Assembly: GCF_013177295.1 (NCBI RefSeq)
Contig: NZ_CP053642.1
Span: 930,001-994,000, forward strand
Direction of reading: 5' to 3'
Origin: Actinomyces marmotae
Lineage (GTDB): Bacteria; Actinomycetota; Actinomycetes; Actinomycetales; Actinomycetaceae
Length of the DNA stretch: 64,000 bases
This document shows positions 52,120-61,540 of this stretch, piece by piece; within the stretch, counting starts at the first letter, position 1; each line of letters opens with the position of its first letter. The position numbers were made by a program, and so were the translations under genes. Under the pieces are notes generated by a model. The model ran no database searches, was not told the DNA's origin, and worked only from the letters and a program-made list of their open reading frames with translations.

Positions 52120-52202
52120 GGGTCCACGGTAGCCCGGGCCCCTGACGCGAATGCGCGCGCCTTCGGCCGCGGCTCACTTCCTGGGACAGGGAGGGTGCGA
52201 CG

Positions 52203-52440
52203 GCCGAGCCGTGCACTATCCTCGGCTCACCACCACTTAAGGTGGGGGAAGGCCAGTGATGACACTACGGGATGGGGCGCACGCCCCCACCAGGACGGAG
52301 TGCCCCCTGCGCGCGCCACGGCGCCTCGCAGGGGCGCTCATGCGCCGCTGAGGCGCCCGGACGCCTCAGCCCCAAGCCGCGCCAGGCGCGGTTCCGGTCC
52401 CAACCGAACCACCCCGGACGGCGGCGCTGCCGCCAGGATC
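52203..52440 (+). ncRNA. highly structured leader of the MetE-like gene (candidate cis-regulatory RNA)
   Basis: The 336-bp gap between the divergent helicase and methyltransferase genes is packed with hairpins reading into the latter. They are GCCGAG/CTCGGC (52203-52226), CCACC/GGTGG (52230-52245), GGGGC/GCCCC (52274-52287), CCCCTGCG/CGCAGGGG (52304-52334), GCTGAGGCG/CGCCTCAGC (52347-52370), CCGCGC/GCGCGG (about 52377-52391) and GGCGGC/GCCGCC just before the ribosome-binding site. TATCCT (52217-52222) could be a -10. No SAM, B12, THF or T-box consensus was recognised. A regulatory role is inferred from hairpin density and gene function. Confidence 0.45.
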
Positions 52441-52455
52441 ATCGAGGACCGCACC

Positions 52456-53643
52456 ATGACACGAATCCGCACCACCCACGTCGGCTCCCTTCCCCGCACC
52501 GACGCCCTCATCGCCGCCAACAAGGATCACCAGGACGGCGCCCTGTCCGACGCCGATTTCGAGGCCATCATCACCGAGGCCGTCGACTCCGTCATCGCCA
52601 GGCAGGCCTCCATCGGCATCGACATCGTCAACGACGGCGAGTACGGGCACCTCATGACCCAGTCCGTCGACTACGGCGCCTGGTGGGGCTACTCCTTCCT
52701 GCGCTTCTCCGGCCTCGAGGTCCTCCCCGAGCCCCCCGCGCGCAAGCCCTCGGACAAGCTCGAGCTCGACGCGATGACCGACCGCCGTGACTGGGTGGCC
52801 TTCGCCGACGCCTACGCCGACCCGGCCAGCGGCATCCACATCGCCAACCGCCAGCCCTGGGTCTTCCCCACGGTCACCGGCCCCCTGGCCTACACCGGCG
52901 CCGACCTCGTCGCGCGCGACATCGCCCTGACCAAGCGCGGCCTGGAAGCGGCGGGCAAGCCGCTCTCAGAGGGCTTCGTCGCGGCCCTGTCCCCGGCGTC
53001 GGCGGCGCGCGTGGGCAACACCTACTACGAGGATGATGAGGCCGCTGTGTGGGCCTGGGCGGAGGCTCTGCGCGAGGAGTACAAGGCGATCACCGATGCG
53101 GGGCTCACCGTCCAGATCGACGCCCCCGACCTGGCCGAGTCCTGGGACCAGTTCATCACCGAGCCGGGTCTCGAGGACTACCGGGCCTTCTCCGCCGTGC
53201 GCATCGAGGCCCTCAACCACGCCCTGGAGGGCATCGACCCCGCCCTCGTGCGCTACCACGTGTGCTGGGGCTCCTGGCACGGCCCGCACTCAACCGACCT
53301 GGGTTTCAAGCACATCGTGGACCTCGCCCTGAGCGTCAGCGCCAACGGGTTGAGCTTCGAGGCCGCCAACGCCCGCCACGAGCACGAGTGGCGCATCTGG
53401 GAGGAAGTCGAGCTCCCCGCCGAGAAGTACCTCATCCCGGGCGTCGTCTCCCACGCCACCAACGTCGTGGAGCACCCCGAGCTCGTGGCCGAGCGCATCG
53501 CGCGTTTCGCGGGCCTCGTGGGTCCCGAGAGGGTCGTCGCCTCCACCGATTGCGGCCTGGGCGGGCGCGTCTACCCCTCCATCGCCTGGGCAAAGCTCGA
53601 GGCCCTGGCCGAGGGCGCCCGCCTGGCCGGCGACCGGCTCTGA
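52456..53643 (+). CDS. MetE C-terminal-domain-type methyltransferase (methionine synthase II family)
   Basis: This 395-residue protein matches the catalytic half of cobalamin-independent methionine synthase, without the N-terminal folate-binding half. It opens with TTHVGSLPRTDALI. The zinc ligands are conserved: His268 and Cys270 in RYHVCWGSWHG, and Cys366 in STDCGLGGR. IDIVNDGEYGHLMTQ, TVTGPLAYTGADLV and QIDAPDLAESWD are substrate-side segments. Short MetE-like proteins transfer methyl groups from varied donors to thiols such as homocysteine; the donor here is unknown. The frame is open far upstream, but ATG 52456 gives the family start. Confidence 0.88.
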   Translation: MTRIRTTHVGSLPRTDALIAANKDHQDGALSDADFEAIITEAVDSVIARQASIGIDIVNDGEYGHLMTQSVDYGAWWGYSFLRFSGLEVLPEPPARKPSDKLELDAMTDRRDWVAFADAYADPASGIHIANRQPWVFPTVTGPLAYTGADLVARDIALTKRGLEAAGKPLSEGFVAALSPASAARVGNTYYEDDEAAVWAWAEALREEYKAITDAGLTVQIDAPDLAESWDQFITEPGLEDYRAFSAVRIEALNHALEGIDPALVRYHVCWGSWHGPHSTDLGFKHIVDLALSVSANGLSFEAANARHEHEWRIWEEVELPAEKYLIPGVVSHATNVVEHPELVAERIARFAGLVGPERVVASTDCGLGGRVYPSIAWAKLEALAEGARLAGDRL

Positions 53644-53668
53644 GGGCCCTGGATGGCAAAATGACGCC

Positions 53669-55588
53669 ATGAACCTCCTCATCATCGTCGCGGGACTCCT
53701 GGCGATCGCCGGCGCCAGCCAGATCAGCGACCGCCTCCGGGTGGCGCCGGCGCTGCTGCTCCTGACCATGGGGATAGCCGTCGGGTTCCTGCCGGCGGTG
53801 CCCGCGATCGTGATCGAGCCGGAGGTCATCCTTGAGGGCCTCCTCCCGGCGCTCCTGTACGCGACGGCGGTGGCCATCCCCGCGATCAACTTCCGCCGGG
53901 AGTTCACCCCCGTCGCGATCCTCGCCGTCCTCCTGGTCGCCGTCTCCTCGGCGGTGATCGGGGGAGTGCTCACCCTGGTCCTGCCCAGCCTGTCCGTGGC
54001 CTGGGCCGTCGCCATGGGCGCGGTGCTCAGCCCCACCGACGCCGTGGCCATCTCCATCGCCCGGCGCCTCGGGGTCACCCAGCGCGTCATCACCGTGCTG
54101 GAGGGCGAGGGGCTCCTCAACGACGCCACCGCCCTGGTGGTCCTGTCCTCGGCGATTTCGGCCGCCGTGGCCGGGCGGACCAGCGCGGGGGAGGTCCTGG
54201 GCAGCTTCGTGCTCGCCGTCGTCGTCGCCGTGGCCGTGGGCTGGATCGTCGGGGAGCTCACCCTGCACCTGCGCGCCCGCGTCACCGACGCCAGCGTCGA
54301 CACGGTCATCTCCTTCGCCGTGCCCTTCCTCGCCGCCATCCCCGCCGAGCACATGGGCGGCAGCGGCCTGGTGGCGGCCGTCGTCGCCGGCCTGGTGACC
54401 GGGCACCGCTCGCCCCGGCTCCTGCCCCCGGACCACCGCATCGCCGGCAACGAGACCTGGCACACCGTCGAGCTCGTCCTCGAGGGATTCATCTTCCTGG
54501 TCATGGGCCTGCAGCTGTTCGGGGTCGTGGAGGACGTCCGGGCCGAGGGGCCGCCGATCGCCACCGCCGTCTGGCTCGCCGTCCTGGCCGGGGTGCTGAG
54601 CGTCGCCGTGCGGGCCGCGATCGTCGCCCCGATGCTCCTGTGGCTGCGCCGCAGGGGAGCGCGCCGGGCCGAGAGATGGGACGGGATGAGCGAGCCCCGC
54701 CAGGAGTTCGAGGAGCGCTGCCAGGCGATCGCCCGCGGGGAGATCCCCAAGGACATGCTCGTCCCCTGGGACAGCAGCCGCCGCGGCGTGAGGCGCAGGC
54801 TCAAGGGCCTCGCCAAGCGCCTCGCCAAGGGGCGCCGAGGGACGGGGCACGCGCATGCGCGGGCCCACGCCGCGCAGGCGATCGACAGGATCCGACGGGT
54901 CGACGCCGACATGGCCTACTACCAGCAGGCCCCCCTCGGGGCCCGGGAGGGGACCATCATCGTGTGGGCGGGGATGCGCGGCGCCGTCACGCTCGCCGCC
55001 GCCCAGACCCTCCCCGCCGACGCCCCCAACCGCCCCTTCCTCCTGCTCATCGCGATACTGGTGGCCGCCGGCTCCCTCGTCGTCCAGGGACTGACCCTGC
55101 CGTGGGTGGTCAGGGCCGTCAGGCCGACGATGGAGGGCCCCGCCGATGAGGCCGAGCGCCGCGAGCTCATGGGGCTCCTCATCAGCGCGGCTAAGGGTGT
55201 CATTCCGGAGAACGACGATGACCACATCCTCACCGACGACGCCCGCAGGCGCATCGTCCTGGCCGCGCAGGGGGCCTCGGCCCTCGTGGCCCACGCGGCC
55301 CGGGAGGAGGCGTTCGAGGGCGGCGAGGACGCCGGCTGGGCCGCGCGGCGCGCGGAGCAGGCGCGCGCGCGGGCGCTCGCCCTCGACATGGTCCGGGCCC
55401 AGCGCCAGGCCCTGCTCGACGCCGGCGAGCTCGGCCTCTACTCCGCCGGGCTCATCGAGTACGCCCTGACCCGGCTCGACTACGAGGAGATCACCCTGGT
55501 CTACCGGGAGGCCGTCCACGAGGACCCGCCGGCCCGGGTCGTCCCGGCGCCATCGGGCGGTCACACGGTGCCGTCGGCGGCGCCGTAG
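53669..55588 (+). CDS. CPA1-family Na+/H+ antiporter
   Basis: This inner-membrane cation/proton exchanger has 639 residues. About twelve hydrophobic helices are visible. The transport-site pair Asn151-Asp152 lies in GEGLLNDATALV, and the preceding SPTDAVAIS is also typical. A charged cytoplasmic insertion of about 110 residues (about 330-430, Arg/Lys-rich) interrupts the helices before the WAGMRGAVTLAAAQTLP motif. A further cytoplasmic helical domain of about 140 residues closes the protein. It starts 25 bp after the MetE-like gene, with no hairpin between, and ends 11 bp before hisC. Confidence 0.92.
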   Translation: MNLLIIVAGLLAIAGASQISDRLRVAPALLLLTMGIAVGFLPAVPAIVIEPEVILEGLLPALLYATAVAIPAINFRREFTPVAILAVLLVAVSSAVIGGVLTLVLPSLSVAWAVAMGAVLSPTDAVAISIARRLGVTQRVITVLEGEGLLNDATALVVLSSAISAAVAGRTSAGEVLGSFVLAVVVAVAVGWIVGELTLHLRARVTDASVDTVISFAVPFLAAIPAEHMGGSGLVAAVVAGLVTGHRSPRLLPPDHRIAGNETWHTVELVLEGFIFLVMGLQLFGVVEDVRAEGPPIATAVWLAVLAGVLSVAVRAAIVAPMLLWLRRRGARRAERWDGMSEPRQEFEERCQAIARGEIPKDMLVPWDSSRRGVRRRLKGLAKRLAKGRRGTGHAHARAHAAQAIDRIRRVDADMAYYQQAPLGAREGTIIVWAGMRGAVTLAAAQTLPADAPNRPFLLLIAILVAAGSLVVQGLTLPWVVRAVRPTMEGPADEAERRELMGLLISAAKGVIPENDDDHILTDDARRRIVLAAQGASALVAHAAREEAFEGGEDAGWAARRAEQARARALALDMVRAQRQALLDAGELGLYSAGLIEYALTRLDYEEITLVYREAVHEDPPARVVPAPSGGHTVPSAAP

Positions 55589-55599
55589 ACTCACTGCCC

Positions 55600-56757
55600 G
55601 TGAGCAGCCTTCCCATCCGCCCCGGGCTCGAGGGCCAGACCCCCTACGGGGCCCCGGAGTTGGACGTGCCCGCGCGCCTCAACGTCAACGAGAACCCCTA
55701 CGCGCCCAGTCCCGCCGTCGTCGCGGACATCGCCGACGCCGTCGCCCGGGCCGCCTCCGGTCTCAACCGCTACCCGGACCGCGACTTCCCCGCCCTGCGC
55801 CAGGCCCTGGCCGACTACCTCGGGGTCGAGTCCGGCGCGCGCCTGGGGCGGGACCAGATCTGGGCGGCCAATGGTTCCAACGAGGTCATGCTCCACCTCC
55901 TCCAGGCCTTCGGCGGGCCCGGGCGGGCTTGCCTGTCCCTCACCCCCACGTACTCCATGTATCCCGAGTACGCCCGCGACACCCTCACCGAGTACGTGAC
56001 GATCCCGCGCCGGGACGACTTCACCATCGACGTGGATGCCACCGCGGCCGCCATCGCCGAGCGCCGCCCCGCCGTGCTCATCACCGCCAGCCCCAACAAC
56101 CCCACCGGCACCGCCCTGCCCCCGGCCGCCGCGCGCGCCCTGCTGGAGGCCTCCCGCGGCAACGGGCCCACCGCCGCCGACGGCGCCCCCACCGACTGCG
56201 TCGTCGTCATCGACGAGGCCTACGCGGAGTTCCGCCGGCCCGGCGTTCCCAGCGCCCTGGAGCTCCTGGAGGGCAACCCCCACCTGGCCGTGTCCCGCAC
56301 GATGAGCAAGGCCTTCGGCGCCGCCGGCCTGCGCCTGGGCTACCTCGCCGCCTCCCGCGAGCTGGTCGACATGCTGCGCGTCGTGCGCCTGCCCTACCAC
56401 CTCTCCGCGATCACCCAGGCCGCCGCCCTGGCGGCACTGGCCCACCGGGAGGAACTCATGGGACAGGTCGCCTCCCTGCGCGAGGAGCGCGACTCCCTCG
56501 TGGCCTGGCTGCGCTCCCAGGGCCTGACCGCCCACGAGTCCGACGCCAACTTCGTGCTCTTCGGCCCCTTCGCCGATCGTCACCGCGTCTGGCAGGATCT
56601 CCTTGACGACGGCGTGCTCATCCGCGTCGTCGGCCCCGAGGGCTTCCTGCGCGCCAGCGTGGGGACACCCGAGGAGATGACGGCCTTCCGCGCCGCCCTG
56701 ACCAAGGCCCTCAGCGGCGCCCGCGCCGTCGGCCCCGACCCCCAGGAGCCCGCATGA
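55600..56757 (+). CDS. hisC: histidinol-phosphate aminotransferase
   Basis: HisC makes L-histidinol phosphate from imidazole acetol phosphate with glutamate. The 385-residue PLP enzyme shows [65 protein letters not shown] and the PLP lysine Lys237 in [17 protein letters not shown]. The start is GTG 55600, only 11 bases after the antiporter gene and without a strong ribosome-binding site. The stop overlaps the hisB ATG. Confidence 0.95.
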   Translation: MSSLPIRPGLEGQTPYGAPELDVPARLNVNENPYAPSPAVVADIADAVARAASGLNRYPDRDFPALRQALADYLGVESGARLGRDQIWAANGSNEVMLHLLQAFGGPGRACLSLTPTYSMYPEYARDTLTEYVTIPRRDDFTIDVDATAAAIAERRPAVLITASPNNPTGTALPPAAARALLEASRGNGPTAADGAPTDCVVVIDEAYAEFRRPGVPSALELLEGNPHLAVSRTMSKAFGAAGLRLGYLAASRELVDMLRVVRLPYHLSAITQAAALAALAHREELMGQVASLREERDSLVAWLRSQGLTAHESDANFVLFGPFADRHRVWQDLLDDGVLIRVVGPEGFLRASVGTPEEMTAFRAALTKALSGARAVGPDPQEPA

Positions 56758-57398
56758 GCAGCACCCCCAGCCCTGCCAGCCGCATCAGCGCCGCCCGCGC
56801 CGACCGCGCCGCCCGCGTCGAGCGGACCACGAGCGAGTCCAGCGTCGTCGTCGACCTCGATCTCGACGGCACCGGCGCCACCGACATCTCCACCACCGTC
56901 CCCTTCTGGGACCACATGCTCACCGCGCTGGGCAAGCACTCCCTCATGAACCTCACCGTGCGCGCCACGGGGGACACCCACATCGACGTCCACCACACCG
57001 TGGAGGACACCGCCATCTGCATCGGCGAGGCCCTGCGCCAGGCCCTGGGGGACAAGAGCGGCATCCGCCGCTTCGGCGACGCCTCCGTCCCGCTCGACGA
57101 GGCGCTGGCCACCGCCGTCGTCGACATCTCCGGGCGCCCTTACCTCGTCCACGACGGCGAGCCCGAGGCCTTCGTCCACCACCTCATCGGCGGGCACTTC
57201 ACCGGCTCCATGGTCCGCCACGCCCTGGAGGCCATCGCCTACCACGCCGGGATCTGCCTGCACGTGCGTGTCATCTCCGGGCGCGACCCCCACCACATCG
57301 CCGAGGCAGAGTTCAAGGCCCTCGCGCGAGCCCTGCGCACCGCCGTCGAGCCCGACCCGCGGGTGGACGGCATCCCCTCCACGAAGGGATCCCTGTGA
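56754..57398 (+). CDS. hisB: imidazoleglycerol-phosphate dehydratase
   Basis: HisB converts imidazoleglycerol phosphate to imidazole acetol phosphate. The 214-residue protein is the single-function form, without a phosphatase domain. The two manganese-site motifs are present: [13 protein letters not shown] and [11 protein letters not shown], then [12 protein letters not shown] and [19 protein letters not shown]. It overlaps hisC at its start and an unknown gene at its stop. Confidence 0.97.
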   Translation: MSSTPSPASRISAARADRAARVERTTSESSVVVDLDLDGTGATDISTTVPFWDHMLTALGKHSLMNLTVRATGDTHIDVHHTVEDTAICIGEALRQALGDKSGIRRFGDASVPLDEALATAVVDISGRPYLVHDGEPEAFVHHLIGGHFTGSMVRHALEAIAYHAGICLHVRVISGRDPHHIAEAEFKALARALRTAVEPDPRVDGIPSTKGSL

Positions 57399-58114
57399 TG
57401 AACGACCAGACCACCCCCGACGACGCCGACCGCATCGACGACGAGTTCGCCGCCCTCGTGGAAGGCCTAGACCTGGACGGCGCCGAGGACGCCACCGGGC
57501 AGGGCCAGGGCCCCGATGGCCTCACCGCCTGGGATGGGGCGGCGGGGGCCCCGGACGGAGGCGCGGCGCGCCCCGCGCCGACGGGCTCCCCGGCCGCGCG
57601 CGCCCTCAAGATCGCCGTCGTCCTCACGCCTCTGCCCACCGCCGAGGCCCTCGCCTCCCTGTGCGCCATGAGCGGGCTCGACTGCGTCGTCGTGCCCGCC
57701 TCCAGCGGCGCCTTCGCCGTCAAGGAGTTCGCCTCCGCCCACGCCGAGTGGGACATCGCCGAGCTCCTGGGCGGCTCGGAGAACGAGCCGGCCGAGGCCG
57801 CCGAGCTCGCCGCCACCCTGTCCCGCCTGAGCCGCGGCGGATCTGTGCTGCTCACCGCGGATCTGGCCACCGATGTCGGCATCGAGCAGGGCCTGTCCGG
57901 AACGATCACCGCGCGCCGCTTCGCCGGCGGCAAGCCGGGCGAGGAGGCCTCCGCCGGACTCATCCTGTCCCAGATGGATCAGGTCGTCGAGGACGTGCTG
58001 CTCGGGATCACCCGGCCGGAGGAGGCCCCCGGCGCCGTGCTGACCAGCGAGGTCAAGACCGGGCGCGCGATGCGCTGGTTCGGGCGCGGCCTGCGCCGTC
58101 CCGGAGCGGACTGA
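57395..58114 (+). CDS. conserved-position protein of unknown function in the his operon
   Basis: This protein (239 residues from GTG 57395, 238 from the adjacent ATG 57398) begins inside the hisB stop codon, so its translation is coupled to hisB. The first 70 residues are acidic and low complexity. The remainder looks like one alpha/beta domain ([59 protein letters not shown]). There is no signal peptide, membrane helix or known catalytic motif. A gene of unknown role between hisB and hisH is also recalled from some other actinobacteria such as bifidobacteria; that point is from memory. Confidence 0.75.
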   Translation: MMNDQTTPDDADRIDDEFAALVEGLDLDGAEDATGQGQGPDGLTAWDGAAGAPDGGAARPAPTGSPAARALKIAVVLTPLPTAEALASLCAMSGLDCVVVPASSGAFAVKEFASAHAEWDIAELLGGSENEPAEAAELAATLSRLSRGGSVLLTADLATDVGIEQGLSGTITARRFAGGKPGEEASAGLILSQMDQVVEDVLLGITRPEEAPGAVLTSEVKTGRAMRWFGRGLRRPGAD

Positions 58115-58140
58115 GGAGCGTCGCCCTGGGTGGCGCGGCG

Positions 58141-59802
58141 TCAGCCGGTGGACGCGAGGCAGGAGAACCCGCGCCTGCCGGCCTGCCATGCCGCCTCCGA
58201 GGGGCCGAGCACGGTGAGCTTGGCATCGTCGTCGGCGTAGCCGGAGGCCTCGGCGGCGGCCGATGTGCAGGTCTTGCGCACCACGGCGTCGGCCATGAGG
58301 CTGTCATCCGAGCCGGAGACGGTCGTGGCATCCAGCGTTCCGACGGCGAACACCCTCCAGGAGTGCGACTGGGCGCAGTCCACTGCTCTGGCGCTCGACT
58401 GGCCCGAGATCGACGTGATCCCAGCCAGGCACGCGCCCTTGGGATGGGGCGGCTCGGAAGCGGCTGTCTCGGGAGCGCCTGAGGAGCCCGCGACGCCAGT
58501 GGAGCCAGCGGCTCCCGCGGCGCCGTCCTGGGCGGCCGGTGCCGCCCGCCGGTCCGCGGGCTCCGCGCCGGTGGCGGGCGGCGATGAGGAGTGGCCGATC
58601 GCCGTCGTCGTCTCCGAGCCCCTGTCCCAGGCGAGCCACGCCCCGCCCGCGCCGAGGCCCGCCCCCACGGCCAGGACGGCGGCCGCGGCGGCGATGCGGC
58701 GCCCTGGGCGGGAGCGCGCCGGCCGCCCGGAGGGGGCGCCCATGGCCGGCGACGCCGACGGCGCGGCGCCCGGTGGCGGCCCCGGTCGGGCGTCAACCGG
58801 AGCGGGGGAGGGGACGCGCGGGACTGGGGCGGCGGGCCCCTGCGGGCGGCGCGCCTGGAGGAGCGCCGCCCGGGGCCCCGAGACCGTCAGGGACCCATCG
58901 CCCAGCGCCTCGCGCGCCTCGACGAGCGCGCGCGCCAGGGCCGTACCGTCGGCGTGCCGCTTGGCGGGATCCGGGTCGAGAGCCCGGGCGAGCAACGGGG
59001 CCAGGAGCGCGGGGACACGCGGATCTCCCAGGTCGATGGGGCTCTTGAGCCCTTCGACGATCTCGGGGAGGCTGAGCGAGCGGCCCGTGGCGCGCCGTCT
59101 GGGGGAGTGCCCGGTGAGCATCGTGTAGAGGACGGCTCCCATGGACCACACGTCGCCCTGCGGCGCGGGCGCGGCCATGGCGAAGGCCTCTGGCGCAGCG
59201 AAGTCCGGGGTGAGGCACTCCAGGGTGACGGTCGGATCCTGGCCCTCGCGGGTGATCGAGGCGATCCCGAAGTCGGTCAGGCGCGGTGCCCCGAAGGCGT
59301 CGAGCAGGATGTTCCCGGGTTTGACGTCCCGGTGCAGGATCCCGGCGGCGTGCCCGGCCCCCAGCGCGGAGGCGGCGGCCTCGACGAGCGCCACGGCGTC
59401 GGGCGCGGGTATCGGGCCCCGCTCCACGAGGTCCGCCAGGCTTCCTCCCGGGCACAGCTCCATGACGATGAACGGTCGGCCGTCGCGCAGGACACCGGTG
59501 TCGATCAGGGAGATCACGTGGGGGTGCGAACTGATGCGGCTGGTGGCGCTCACCTCGCGCATGTAGCGGCGGCGGTTGCGCTCGTCGTCGAGGCCGCGCG
59601 AGTCGACCTTGACCGCGACAGGCCTGCTCATCGACAGCTGGACGCCCTCGTAGACAGTCGCGAAGCCGCCGCGCCCCACGATCCCGACGATGCGCACGCC
59701 GGGGACTTCCGGCCAACCTCGGGGTTGAGCTATCGGCTGCTGGCCCAGGGACTGCGAGTCATAGGTCGGCGCGCTCGACGGGGAGTGCTCGGGAAGGCTC
59801 AT
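58141..59802 (-). CDS. receptor Ser/Thr protein kinase with a Septum_form-like outer domain
   Basis: This Hanks-type membrane kinase has 553 residues. The kinase domain (about 38-300) has GRGGFATVYEG, the ATP lysine in VAVKVD, HRDVKPGNILL, TDFGIAS, the APE motif (FAAPEAF) and DVWSMGAVLYTM. A Pro/Ala-rich juxtamembrane stretch follows, then one transmembrane helix (about 370-392). The outer part ends in a four-cysteine domain: CLAGITSI, VDCAQSHSWRVFAV, VRKTCTSAAAE and WQAGRRGFSCLAS. This spacing fits the actinobacterial septum-formation (Septum_form) family. There are no PASTA repeats. ATG 59802 is chosen over an upstream GTG. Confidence 0.88.
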   Translation of the reverse strand: MSLPEHSPSSAPTYDSQSLGQQPIAQPRGWPEVPGVRIVGIVGRGGFATVYEGVQLSMSRPVAVKVDSRGLDDERNRRRYMREVSATSRISSHPHVISLIDTGVLRDGRPFIVMELCPGGSLADLVERGPIPAPDAVALVEAAASALGAGHAAGILHRDVKPGNILLDAFGAPRLTDFGIASITREGQDPTVTLECLTPDFAAPEAFAMAAPAPQGDVWSMGAVLYTMLTGHSPRRRATGRSLSLPEIVEGLKSPIDLGDPRVPALLAPLLARALDPDPAKRHADGTALARALVEAREALGDGSLTVSGPRAALLQARRPQGPAAPVPRVPSPAPVDARPGPPPGAAPSASPAMGAPSGRPARSRPGRRIAAAAAVLAVGAGLGAGGAWLAWDRGSETTTAIGHSSSPPATGAEPADRRAAPAAQDGAAGAAGSTGVAGSSGAPETAASEPPHPKGACLAGITSISGQSSARAVDCAQSHSWRVFAVGTLDATTVSGSDDSLMADAVVRKTCTSAAAEASGYADDDAKLTVLGPSEAAWQAGRRGFSCLASTG

Positions 59803-59934
59803 GGTCGCATCCTGCCCTGAGCCCGTCGCTGGGCGCACGCTCCCGGCCGTTTCGGAGGCCAGGGCTCACGCGGGCGCGAACGCTCCCCGGACCCCTGAAC
59901 TACCGTCGGCGATGACGCCGGTAGACTCCCGGGC

Positions 59935-60573
59935 ATGCCCTCACCCCGCGTCGTCGTCCTCAACTACGGCTCCGGCAATGTGCGCTCGGCGGTTCGCGCC
60001 CTGGAGCGCGTCGGCGCGCGGGTCGACCTCACCGCCGACGCCGGCGCTGTGGAATCCGCCGATGGGCTCCTCGTCCCCGGCGTGGGGGCCTTCGGCGCCG
60101 TCATGGAGATGCTGCGCGCCGTGGACGCCCCCCGGCTCATCGAGCGCCGCTTGGCCGGCGGCCGCCCCGTTCTGGGCATCTGCGTGGGCATGCAGGTCAT
60201 GTTCGAGTCGAGCCAGGAGCATGGCTCCACCATCCCGGGGCTCGCCCAGTGGGAGGGGGAGGTGGGCCGCCTCGACGCCCCCGTGGTCCCGCACATGGGA
60301 TGGTCCGAGGTGCGCCCGCCCGCTGGCAGCGTCCTGTTCGACGGCGTCGCCGATCAGCGCTTCTACTTCGTCCACTCCTACGCCGTGAAAACGGATCCGG
60401 CGGCGGGGCTGGGGCCATCCGCGACGCGCCCGCCGCTGCCCACCTGGGCTCATCACGGCGAGGACTTCCTGGCCGCCGTCGAGAACGGCCCCCTGTCCGC
60501 CACCCAGTTCCATCCCGAGAAATCGGGCGACGCCGGGGCCGAGCTCCTGCGCAACTGGCTGGGAGCGCTCTGA
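59935..60573 (+). CDS. hisH: imidazole glycerol phosphate synthase, glutaminase subunit
   Basis: HisH releases ammonia from glutamine and channels it to HisF. The 212-residue class I amidotransferase has the catalytic triad Cys83 (GICVGMQVMFE), His193 and Glu195 (QFHPEKSG), with LNYGSGNVRSA at the N-terminus and YFVHSYAV. hisF is not in the window. It is separated from hisB by the unknown gene and the opposite-strand kinase, so it has its own promoter region (59803-59934). Confidence 0.96.
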   Translation: MPSPRVVVLNYGSGNVRSAVRALERVGARVDLTADAGAVESADGLLVPGVGAFGAVMEMLRAVDAPRLIERRLAGGRPVLGICVGMQVMFESSQEHGSTIPGLAQWEGEVGRLDAPVVPHMGWSEVRPPAGSVLFDGVADQRFYFVHSYAVKTDPAAGLGPSATRPPLPTWAHHGEDFLAAVENGPLSATQFHPEKSGDAGAELLRNWLGAL

Positions 60574-60657
60574 CCGGCGCCCCTCGCCACTGACCTGATC
60601 CACCGCATGGCGCCGTGCTCCTCGCGCCCCGTGCCAAGACCACCCAGGAGGCCCCTC

Positions 60658-61389
60658 ATGCTCACGCTCCTTCCCGCCGTCGACGTCGCCCATGGCAAGG
60701 CCGTCCGCCTGCTCCAGGGAGAGGCCGGATCGGAGACCGACTACGGCAGCCCCGTGGACGCGGCCCTCGACTGGGCCCGCGCCGGGGCGGAGTGGATCCA
60801 CCTGGTGGATCTCGATGCCGCCTTCGAGCGGGGCTCCAACGCCGAGCTGCTGGCCCGCATCGTCGGCGAGGTCGGGGTCAGGGTGGAGCTCTCCGGCGGT
60901 ATCCGCGATGACGCCTCCCTGGAGCGCGCGCTCGCCGCCGGCGCCGCGCGGGTCAATCTGGGCACCGCCGCGCTGAGAGACCCGGAGTGGACGGCGCGCG
61001 TCATCGCCGAGCACGGCGAGGCCATCGCCGTGGGTCTCGATGTGCGCGGGACGACGCTGGCGGCGCGCGGCTGGACGGAGGAGGGCGGCGACCTCTGGGA
61101 GGCCCTGGAGCGCCTCAACGCGGCGGGATGCTCGCGTTACGTGGTCACTGACGTCACCCGCGACGGCACCCTCACCGGGCCGAACACGGAGCTGCTGCGT
61201 CAGGTCTGCGAGCGCACCAGCGCTCCCGTGGTGGCCTCCGGGGGGATCTCCTCGCTGGACGACATTCGCGCATTGACCGGGCTGGTGGGGATCGGGGTGG
61301 ACTCCGCGATCGTCGGCAAGGCCCTCTACAACGGCAATTTCACCCTTGAGGAGGCCCTGGAGATCGCCGGTTCCACCCCCGCCGGGTGA
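60658..61389 (+). CDS. priA: phosphoribosyl isomerase PriA (HisA/TrpF)
   Basis: This 243-residue (beta/alpha)8 isomerase acts on ProFAR in histidine synthesis. The actinobacterial PriA branch also isomerises PRA in tryptophan synthesis. Landmarks are [14 protein letters not shown] with the first catalytic Asp, [17 protein letters not shown], and [15 protein letters not shown] with the second catalytic Asp. [18 protein letters not shown] carries the Arg and Trp that PriA uses to switch substrates. ATG 60658 has AGGAG nine bases upstream; an earlier in-frame GTG would add Pro/Arg-rich residues. Confidence 0.93.
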   Translation: MLTLLPAVDVAHGKAVRLLQGEAGSETDYGSPVDAALDWARAGAEWIHLVDLDAAFERGSNAELLARIVGEVGVRVELSGGIRDDASLERALAAGAARVNLGTAALRDPEWTARVIAEHGEAIAVGLDVRGTTLAARGWTEEGGDLWEALERLNAAGCSRYVVTDVTRDGTLTGPNTELLRQVCERTSAPVVASGGISSLDDIRALTGLVGIGVDSAIVGKALYNGNFTLEEALEIAGSTPAG

Positions 61390-61430
61390 TCGCCCCTCCC
61401 CTCCCGCTCCGCCCGCCGCCGCCTTTCATC

Positions 61431-61540
61431 GAGACCGGTCGAAATCACGAGCGAGACCGGTCGTTATCACGGGCGAGACCGGTCGAAAATGATGTCGAGA
61501 CCGGTTGTTGTGAGGGGCGAGATCGGTTTTGGGGGTGGGT
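61431..61540. repeat. five tandem 22-bp repeats (left array)
   Basis: The core GAGACCGGTCG begins at 61431, 61453 and 61475, then decays to GAGACCGGTTG at 61497 and GAGATCGGTTT at 61519, always exactly 22 bp apart. The 11 bases between cores are partly conserved too (AAATCACGAGC, TTATCACGGGC). Each core contains the palindrome GACCGGTC. The array runs into the stop codon of the PKD gene. An inverted array of the same unit stands 1.8 kb away. Confidence 0.85.

Noticed and set aside
52203..52300. Leader of the MetE-like gene as a SAM-IV, cobalamin or T-box element
   Set aside because: The conserved cores of those classes (for example GCAACC pairs, the B12 box or the T-box antiterminator TGG-ACC) could not be found, so no known class is claimed.
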